NCBI GenBank assembly: GCA_029204225.1
Contig: CM055092.1
Location: forward strand, 21,041,669 to 21,105,668
DNA: 64,000 nucleotides
Direction of reading: 5' to 3'
From: Diphasiastrum complanatum
Lineage: Eukaryota > Streptophyta > Lycopodiopsida > Lycopodiales > Lycopodiaceae
Part shown: positions 56,771 to 64,000 of the stretch, one piece after another
Position numbering within the stretch: position 1 is the stretch's first letter
Layout: every line of letters begins with the position of its first letter
Position numbers and translations under genes: made by a program
The notes under the pieces: generated by a model
The model's database searches: none
What the model saw: the letters and a program-made list of their open reading frames with translations, nothing else
Told to the model about the DNA's origin: nothing

Positions 56771-57300
56771 TGTGGAGGCCTATGATTCCACATTATCCTA
56801 TAAAATTGTTATATGATGGAAAATTTTGAATTTTTGTACATGTAAAAATGCTATAGAGCCTAAATTCATGTGAAGGCCTCTTTGCATCTCATAAATACAT
56901 TGTAATCAAGAGTGCGTAACGTTATAGAGCGACACTCTGAAGAGTTATGTAGCCGTTTCCAATCGGTACCCCAACGATTGGATAGCGAAGCTCAGGCCGA
57001 TGTTCGTTCCTATAAGGGCGACACTCCATGCCATTGTACATATGCACAGATTTGAGTATCAATAGAGAAAAGAGAGCCAGTTTCTATAAACTTGAGCATT
57101 CCTTTTCTCTGCCATCTCTTACAACATTACTTCTTATCAATTGAGCAAATACACTCTAGAGATGAACTGTAACTGATTGTAATACTTGTCTAACTATGCC
57201 ACACACCCTTCATCTTTTATTGAATTTTAGTTACTCTACCTCGGATTTTCAGGCGTCACTAGAGAGCGATAATTCTAACTGATGTGTGCAGAAAATTAGC
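56771..57300 (+). repeat. Probable 3' LTR of the gypsy element
   Basis: Starts TGTGGAGGCC directly after the purine tract GAAGGGGATA. AATACATTGTAATC and later CATTGTACATATG...ATCAATAGAG resemble transcript-end sequences of gypsy LTRs. The right border was not found, and there is no matching 5' LTR in the window. Confidence 0.5.
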
Positions 57301-58260
57301 CGAAACTGTTAAGCATAACCAACTTCTTTCAGTTTTGAATGAGCTATGTGTTCAGATAACGAACTTGATTGATGCTCTATTATGTTTGCTTCATGTGATA
57401 AGAACTAATTCTTTGTGTTTGATTACGAGGAATCATTAGCCAATCTGATTTTGTTTGATGAATCTATTTGTTAGTTGATGTTTGATCTGATTGCTTTCTG
57501 TTATTCTAAGAGCCTGGAAGATAAAGTATCCTTTTAAATCACAGACCTTGACCAAATCGTTTCATCATTGGTGTTACTAGATGCCAATTTACACAATATC
57601 TTTGGATAACCAGATATGTCACTGTAGTATTCATTGTAAATATTACATATCACATTTCATTCACCTTCTTACATACACTTATCATACAAAAGAAGAGATT
57701 TTTCTCTCTCTTGGGGAACGATCAAGCCTTTTATACTACTTAACTCACTGATTTTGTGGAAATCTATAACGACTAGGCTACCACAACAAACTGAATATAT
57801 CTCTGTTATGATCAAACCAACCTTCGCCCACATGGCAGTACATTCTATTGCATTAGCAGTACCCACTATACTTCAAGCAAAGTTTAGTTTCTAGTACTTT
57901 TCCCAAACTAATAAAAATACAACCAAAAAAATACAAAAAAACCTTGAAAAGATATAAAAAATACTGCTCTGTAATACTCGCCCCTCCTGCTGAAGCTATA
58001 TCTCATTGAGACGAGCAGCCGACGAGATTTACCTACTAGTATAGAAGTCCTACGAGAGTTCCCAAGATCCAGAAAGTGCATTTTCCACCCAGAACACTCA
58101 TAGACCCCAAGATCAAATGTTTCTGTTGCAAGTAACCTTCGTCCCTTCTGTTGAAGTTTCCTCATAGTAAGAGTAGCTTACAGACAAGTTGGTGAGAGTT
58201 CTTAATGCATCAGTAAGCCGTGAGAGAGTTCCCAAGTTTTCTGAGTGTTTTTACAAAGAA
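57301..58260. other. Unclassified DNA with a weak duplicated segment
   Basis: No gene recognised. Positions 57970-58070 and 58132-58240 look like diverged copies: both run from CGTCCC/CGCCCCT..TG.TGAAG to GAGAGTTCCCAAG. Confidence 0.35.
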
Positions 58261-58261
58261 A

Positions 58262-59134
58262 ATTGGAATTTTTGGCAAGCCTAATCATGTGTGTTTTCTC
58301 TACAAAAGAGTTTGTATGGACTTAAGCAAGCACCAAGGAGTTGGTATGCTTAGCTTAACATCTTTCTACTTTTTCAAAATTTCAAGAAGAGTGAGTATGA
58401 TCGTTTACTTTACTACAGATTTGTTGGAAATGATGTTACCATTCTTTTAATCTATGTGGATGATATCATTTTGAGTGGAGGCAACAATCAATATATTGAA
58501 GATATCAAGATGGCACTAAAAAAGGAGTTTATGTGCATGATCTTGGTCTTTTTCATTATATCTTGGGAATAGAGGTATTTAGAACTTCTTAGTCTACCTT
58601 CATTTGTTAAGAGAAGTACGTCAATTCAATTTTAAAAAGGCTTCATATGGTAGATGCTAAATCTTGTGATACACCAATGGAGTCAAATGTACAGCTCACT
58701 ATAAGAGGTAATGAAAGATCCTTCGAGGACATTACTCTCTATAGGAAGCTAGTTGGTTCACTCATATATCTAACCATTAAAAGACCTGATCTTAGCTATT
58801 GTGTTGGTAGATTAAGTCAATTTATGCATGATCCTAGTGTGGAGCATTGGAAGCTAGGCAAGAGGGTCCAATCATCTTTTGTGATAACCTTTCAGCCCAA
58901 ATATTGGCAAGCAATCCTATTTTTCATGCAAGGAGGAAGCATATTGAAGTGGCTTATCATTTTGTGAGAGAACAAGTCATGGCAAAGGAGGTGGAGCTTC
59001 AAGATGTCTCATCAAGGGAGTGTGTGATTGATATCTTCACCAAATCATTGGAAAAGGACTTGTTTATAGAGCATAGAACATCACTTGGAGTTCTATCTAA
59101 ATCTATGCTAAAACTAGTTGAAGTGGGAGTGTGA
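58262..59134 (+). mobile_element. Copia RT and RNase H tail, internally deleted
   Basis: Plus strand. SLYGLKQAPRSWYA (about 58303), then RT with an intact YVDD (58453-58464, ILLIYVDDIILSGG). The frame at 58647-58840 reads VDAKSCDTPMESNVQL, LYRKLVGSLIYLTIKRPDLSYC. It then jumps at HDPSVEHWK to QEGPIIFCDNLSAQILASNP and FHARRKHIEVAYHFVREQVM, so most of RNase H is deleted. The tail is CVIDIFTKSLEKDLF, followed by the purine tract GAAGTGGGAG and TGTGAAAAATTC (LTR start, about 59131). Only about 60 bp of LTR seem to remain. Confidence 0.87.
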
Positions 59135-59196
59135 AAAATTCAACTAGTTTAGTTGATCTATTTTGGCAATTTTGAGGCCAACATGAAATTTCACCA

Positions 59197-60540
59197 TGTC
59201 TCCTTCCACCAAGAAGTTTATGGAATTGTTCGATGATTCTGATCCCTTACAAGCTGATGAACAATTCATCATGCCTCAAAGCCCTGAGCCTTTTAATCCC
59301 AACTCCCTAGAAATGGGATTGGATTAGTTCCAAGACACTTTTGAGAACCTGGATATTGCACCATCCTCTCAGTAGGTCCAAGAAGCAATGCCAGCATTCA
59401 AGGCACTTGACACCATCAAAATCCCTTATGTGGTCAGATCTCCGAAGCAGTTTGACGTGCAAGTCCCAAAATGAATTTGAAGGTGAAGATATATTTGAAG
59501 AGGAAGATCCACAAGTCAAATCAGGACAACCTATGGTATCTGTACCTCCTGCTGCTACTACAACGTTGTCGTCAGTACCATTGGATTCTGGGGATATCCT
59601 AGGGATCCATACACACCTAGGGCGAATGATCTAGACCATGATAGAAGATTATGGAAAAGAGAATTGTGGATCTTGGCTCCGAAAATATCCTCATCAGCCA
59701 TAAACTGATCCAAATCAATTGAGAGCTCAAGATAGCCAACCAACATGAAGAGAAATCCGAAGCAGAGCTCAAAACGGCAAAACAACAGGAAGATGCGCTA
59801 GAAAACTACGTTTTTGATCTTCAGAATGCACTCATCAAGGCGCAAGATCAAGTTGATAAATTTGTCCAAGATGCCAGACAGTGGGTCCTCCTATTACAAG
59901 TTCAAATGGATATCGCTCAGCCTGAAGAAAAAAAAAATTAAGTGAATTGGATGCCACGGCTACAGAGCGATATAATCAGTTACATGCACATGTACCAGAT
60001 CATTCCTCCCAAGAGAAAATAAACTATCTATTTAGTAAAGTTGAGACCTATCGCCAGTCTTTGTCTAAATTTCAAAGCAGATTTGATATATTCAAAGGAA
60101 GAGCATCATCAGAGTTGGCCAAGGCTAAAGCGACAATCAAAGATTACGAACAAAAACAACTGCCAACATTTTGCAAACAACCCTTCAAATTCCAGTGCCG
60201 ATCATGCCAAAACTTTTGCCACCACCTCAACATCAAGGTATAGGACATATGGAGGAAGATCAATTATTGGACCTACCAGAAACAGAAACAAGGCCTTCCA
60301 CTTCTATAGCCTCGCCACTATTTCGAAGACCTGTCATCATTGAGGAGGAAATTCAGAATTTTCTACAACAACATCCTCATGAATCCTCGATGGAGGGGTT
60401 GTTGGATAATAAAATTCAAGAGGTCAAAAATAGAAGCCGACAAAGAGCTTGACAAAATACCCGCATTGGGTGAGCAACCACCATGGCACCGACAGTTTTC
60501 GAGAAAAATCTCATCTCGATTAGGAGTTATGTGGTGAGCC
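59197..60540 (+). pseudogene. Gag-like coiled-coil protein relic
   Basis: From ATG at 59197: MSPSTKKFMELFDDSDPLQA, then an acidic proline-rich stretch (MPQSPEPFNPNSLEMGLD). After a stop and frameshifts, a long heptad-like region follows (QHEEKSEAELKTAKQQEDAL, ARQWVLLLQVQMDIAQPEEK, then 59947-60120 TERYNQLHAHVPDHSSQEKI). A proline-rich segment closes it (60171-60452, PVPIMPKLLPPPQHQ). Coiled-coil followed by proline-rich sequence fits the N-terminal ORF of some plant gypsy-type elements. It has no zinc knuckle or protease. The family is uncertain, and it could be the displaced gag of the pol at 53.1-56.5 kb. Confidence 0.45.
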
Positions 60541-62120
60541 CACAACAACTTAGGGTGCTTTTATGTGCCCATGCCGAGCAGAAGCAAGTGGAAAGATCTT
60601 GGTGTCCCCATGGATAGAATCATTGTCCATACACCAAATTAGTTGATAATTCAACAACCATTTAACTGGAATATTTCAGCTAATTTCCATCAAGCCCTCC
60701 AAGCCTACTCAAGAGAGTATATGAATTCACTAGATTCGACGGTTAGGCAGTTCGTCTTATTTGCAAAAGATTTGGCTATGTTGGCGTCCATTCAAGCATG
60801 ATGGAACGATTGTTTGCCAGCCCTCTGCTTTGATCCAAATCTTCTGATGGCGTCTAACAAAGTTCCAGATCAATTGCCAATATCCAAACTCTACTACCGT
60901 GCGACGATGTTGGATGGTTCTTGGGAGCAGAAATTCATCTCTTGGACAATGTCTAAATGGTTGGCAAGTGTTGTCTTTTAGGGTTCAAACTCCCATTATG
61001 GCTTCCCAACTAGTAGGGTTAGGGTATCTCTTCCGCTATGGCTACCCAACTAGAGGAGAGAGAGTTCCTAAAAGACATTGAAGTATAGTGGTGGTGGAGT
61101 TTGATCCACTCCATTCTATGTTCTCTTGCATAACAAAACCTTTAAGGCTCACCTTTCTAGAGAGAAAAAATTACCTAAACTAGTTCCTTAAGGCAGCCCC
61201 CCCAACTAAGGAATGTCCTGGGTTAGCTCTTTAAGGCTCCCCAATGAGTATCCTAAATTAATCTAATCCTAATGACCACTAAGGCTCGCCCAACTAGTGG
61301 TTCCCTAATTATCCCTAGGTAATCCTAACTAACTCCCACAAGGGAAGGGAAGATAAGTGCATAAGAGAAATTATCCCATAATCACAAGCACAATAACATA
61401 AATCCAATTGAGGAAAGCTTAGTGGGGCTCAAGCACCTACCACCAAGTATTCTATCCACAAGTGGGAACACAAGTTAGGCAAGAATAGATTAGTCTATTA
61501 AAGCTTGGGCTTATAAAAGTGTTACCTTCTATATATACAATGATTGGTAGGCCCATATGCTAAGATGCTTATGGGATACTCCCAAAGCTTATTGCTAAGC
61601 TATTCTAAGAAGTGACTTCTTGTATGAAGTTCACTTAACAAAATAAACTTAGAACTTCTAAACTTAGAAATAACTTTAAATTTAGACTTTCTAAGTTTAA
61701 ATTATTACAAATATACTTGGTAATAGTTTAAATTAAATGGAAAAGGGTCTAAGTCTAAGGTTCCTAAGCATTGTTGCTTACAAAATTGAGTTTACTTCTG
61801 GACTTACAAAACACATGCCACAGTAACTCTTCTAATGTCGTCATTAAATACAAGGGATTCCTTGGAGTAGCGTTATCTCCCTCGTTTATAGCATTGGCGG
61901 TCCCACGCCAATGAGGTTGCAATAAGGTGCGGCAGGCTTTTTAAGTAGTTGCACGCTTTGCTAGATGTTGTCACGCGCAATGCCCTGAGGGCAAGCTTCC
62001 AAAATTTTTGAACAACTCGATGAAACTGGCATAATCTTGGAGCTGGTTTGTTGAGATCATTTTCATTTGCTTGCTTGGATCATCCATTAGATAGTTTGCA
62101 CGAGCTAGATTATCTTAGGC
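60541..62120. other. Unclassified DNA
   Basis: No gene recognised. Positions 61140-61330 contain several copies of TTAAGGCTC / CTAAGGCTCGCCCAACTAG, a loose repeat. Possible remains of the gag-like element extend to about 61080. Confidence 0.35.
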
Positions 62121-62147
62121 AATAATAAGGGAGGCAATATTGACACG

Positions 62148-62250
62148 GGGAGATGAATGGCATGGAGGTGAAAAAATTATGATTGGGAAATGAAATGGAA
62201 GGGAAGTGAAAGAATTATGATTAGGAATGAAATGGTAGGGAAGGGAAAGG
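62148..62250. repeat. Tandem GGAAATGAAATGG...GAATTATGATT repeat
   Basis: Two to three purine-rich units of about 40 bp, each containing AATTATGATT(G/A)GGAA.TGAAATGG(A/T)AGGGAA. Confidence 0.7.
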
Positions 62251-62354
62251 AATGGGTTGAAGTGTTGCACGTGCTGTTACTTTGATTCATGGGAATACAT
62301 AGTTGGTAGTAGTCTTCTGAGATCACCTACTGCACCATCCTTTCTGCTACACCA

Positions 62355-63075
62355 TTACTTTTGTGAGCTGGTTGCCTTGAAGATTTTGTCTTCTTGTTGG
62401 AGCACGGCTTCTGAATTACGTTGCAGATGCATTTGCAGGATCAATGAAGATTTTATTGTAGACCCAACTGTGTTTGTGTACAAAGCGTGAGAATCAGCTG
62501 AGGAACTTGAGGCTTCGTTCCTCCGCATGTCTCCTTGCAATAACATCGTAATGAATCTCAAAAGAGTCAGTTCCGGATGTGTCGTGATGATCATCACCCG
62601 GTTGTCATATGAGCTTGGCAAGCTTGTAAGTAGTTGCATCACTGTGTCTTGATCGTCTATGACAGATCTGACAGCGACCAATTGCTTCAGCAGGTTCTTG
62701 AATTGGTTGATGTGATTCTGTAGGGAATCACCATTTGCCATCTTGAGAGAGTAAAATTTATTCCTAAGATGTAGCTTGGAAGCTATATCTCACACTTTGT
62801 ATAGCATGCTCAAGATGTCCTAGACTTCTTTGGATGTCAGGGCCTCGGATACATGGCCGATCTGAGTATTTAGAATGTTGAGGATGATCAATGCGAAAGC
62901 CTTTCCATCCTTCAGCTTCCATCTGGCGATTGTTGCGTCATCTGCTTCGGGTTTCCCTTTTGCACCTGTAACAACGTCAAGCCATTAGCACTATTTTCAT
63001 TTTAAGTTTCCATAGATGGTAATTGGCTCCATCAATTTTGTCCATGACAGGACTGGTTTTCCCTTGGAAATCCAT
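62355..63075 (-). pseudogene. Copia gag, broken (same family as element D)
   Basis: Minus strand, ATG at 63075-63073. MDFQGKTSPVMDKIDGANY and HLWKLKMKIVLMA, a frameshift, then ARWKLKDGKAFALIILNI and SKEV, a TAG at 62822-62820 in place of Trp (element D has VWDIL), then an open frame from 62741 to 62355 (MANGDSLQNHINQFKNLLKQ, VIDDQDTVMQLLTSLPSSYD). No protease or later domain follows on the left. It shares most of its sequence with the gag at 25.3-25.9 kb. Confidence 0.85.
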
Positions 63076-63219
63076 GTGGAAGACTAGTCTAGGTGATAGA
63101 AATAACTATCAGTGACTTAAGTATGAAAATATGGTGCGAAAATATAGAACAAGAAGACAATTACTCTATCGGCTAGTAGAGTCTTGTTACTGTGGAAGTT
63201 TATCAGGCTACAGAAAATA

Positions 63220-63231
63220 GCTCTGATACCA
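63220..63231 (-). other. Copia primer-binding site
   Basis: TGGTATCAGAGC on the minus strand, between the LTR (from 63232) and gag. Confidence 0.85.
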
Positions 63232-64000
63232 TGTTGGGAAAAGAGGGTGTGTGAGAGAGAAAACGAAAATAGCTCTAAAAGAAATGAACACGAAAAGAAA
63301 CGAACTCGAACGGAAAGTGTTCGTGTGCAACAGAATGAGCTATCTCACTCTTTCTCTAAGGATGACTACGCCGATCGGATTTGAACAGAACATTGGTGAT
63401 GGAAATCACGTTCGATCTGATTACGTAGCCAAATATTAAGCATGAAGACATCAGGATGGTAATTCGTCGCGAACAGCTAGACTGATTGTCAGTCGTGAAT
63501 TAGTCGTGAAAGACGAGACTAAATATTAGTCACAAACAACTAGACTAATAATAATTCGCTAAGAACAAACTATCGGATCAAGCAATAAGAGAGTCAGACA
63601 GAATGTAGAAAAGCATAGCAATATTGACACAAATCTGAACGTAGAACAAACAGAGCTATAATCAGACTAAGTATAGCAAAATATACAGGTTAATAATGTT
63701 GGTGAGCACAAGACAATAGCGGACGATTAATAATAATTTGCTAAGAACAAACTATCAGATCAAGCAATAGGAGAGTCAGACAGAATGTAGAAAAGCATAG
63801 CAATATTGACACAAATCTGAACGTAGAACAAACAGAGCTATAATCAGATTAAGTATAGCAAAATATACAGGTCAATAATGTTGGTGAGCACAAGACAATA
63901 GCGAACGAAACCATGTGTTTCACAAAGCCAATCCAATCTATAAAAAAGAATAAACCTATTACTGACAATACAAAGAATCGATGCGTGAAAGCATCTATTT
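63232..64000 (-). repeat. Copia 5' LTR, runs off the window
   Basis: On the minus strand it ends ...TCCCAACA before the primer-binding site. It matches the LTR of element D (24920-25010) and the fragment at 3330-3600. It contains a 182-bp tandem duplication. Its start lies beyond the right edge. Confidence 0.75.
63547..63910. repeat. 182-bp tandem duplication inside an LTR
   Basis: Copies at 63547-63728 and 63729-63910 differ at only a handful of positions (CGGATCAAGCAATAAGAG versus CAGATCAAGCAATAGGAG; GGTTAATAATG versus GGTCAATAATG). Confidence 0.93.

Overview
This is nuclear DNA from a land plant, most likely a fern or another early-diverging vascular plant. The clues are an intronless PLS-class PPR gene full of repeated MYGKCG modules (the style of large fern, lycophyte and moss PPR families), a conserved plant sorting-nexin gene with one very long intron, abundant decayed Ty1/copia and Ty3/gypsy elements, and long CT, GA and TG microsatellites. 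The species assignment is inference. The rest is read from the sequence.

Only two host protein-coding genes can be supported, both on the minus strand. The first is a single-exon PPR protein of 826 residues (18358-20838) that stops in a degenerate E/E+-like tail without a DYW domain. The second is a PX-BAR sorting nexin of the plant SNX2 type, spread over about 20 kb (30510-50630). I could rebuild it as five exons, all joined by GT-AG phase-0 introns, giving 555 residues. Its first intron is 13.8 kb and holds a pile of retrotransposon debris. Its fourth intron (4 kb) holds a copia tail and a 189-bp tandem duplication.

Layout: 1-1010, gypsy pol remnant (minus). 1526-2400, probable LTR with TATA box, AATAAA and a CT microsatellite. 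2640-3605, copia LTR fragment. 3605-4600, CACTA transposase relic. 4600-9700, mostly unclassified AT-rich DNA. 9711-15305, a minus-strand copia complex in which two head-to-tail elements share one LTR and a third, internally deleted element is inserted cleanly into gag. 15306-18357, microsatellites and a probable SINE. 18358-20838, PPR gene. 20839-23740, second SINE copy, 120-bp tandem repeat and CT microsatellite. 23745-26580, copia tail (minus), then a copia LTR-gag-protease (plus). 26580-30509, no gene seen. 30510-50630, sorting nexin gene. 51720-52014, two adjacent foldback elements. 52300-57300, an LTR with primer-binding site followed by a gypsy element with protease, RT, RNase H and integrase. 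58260-59134, copia RT/RNase H relic. 59197-60540, gag-like coiled-coil coding relic. 62355-64000, copia gag plus LTR (minus) with a 182-bp tandem duplication.

The two host genes are functionally unrelated: organelle RNA processing versus endosome/retromer trafficking. Everything else is mobile-element sediment, and none of the elements looks autonomous. I found no convincing new multi-gene system. The items most worth following up are the nested and LTR-sharing copia complex, the gag-to-RNase-H deletion derivative, the repeated conversion of tryptophan codons to stops, and unusual short-motif arrays (GGGAAACG, GGCGAGTAAT, and 52-bp U3 repeats).
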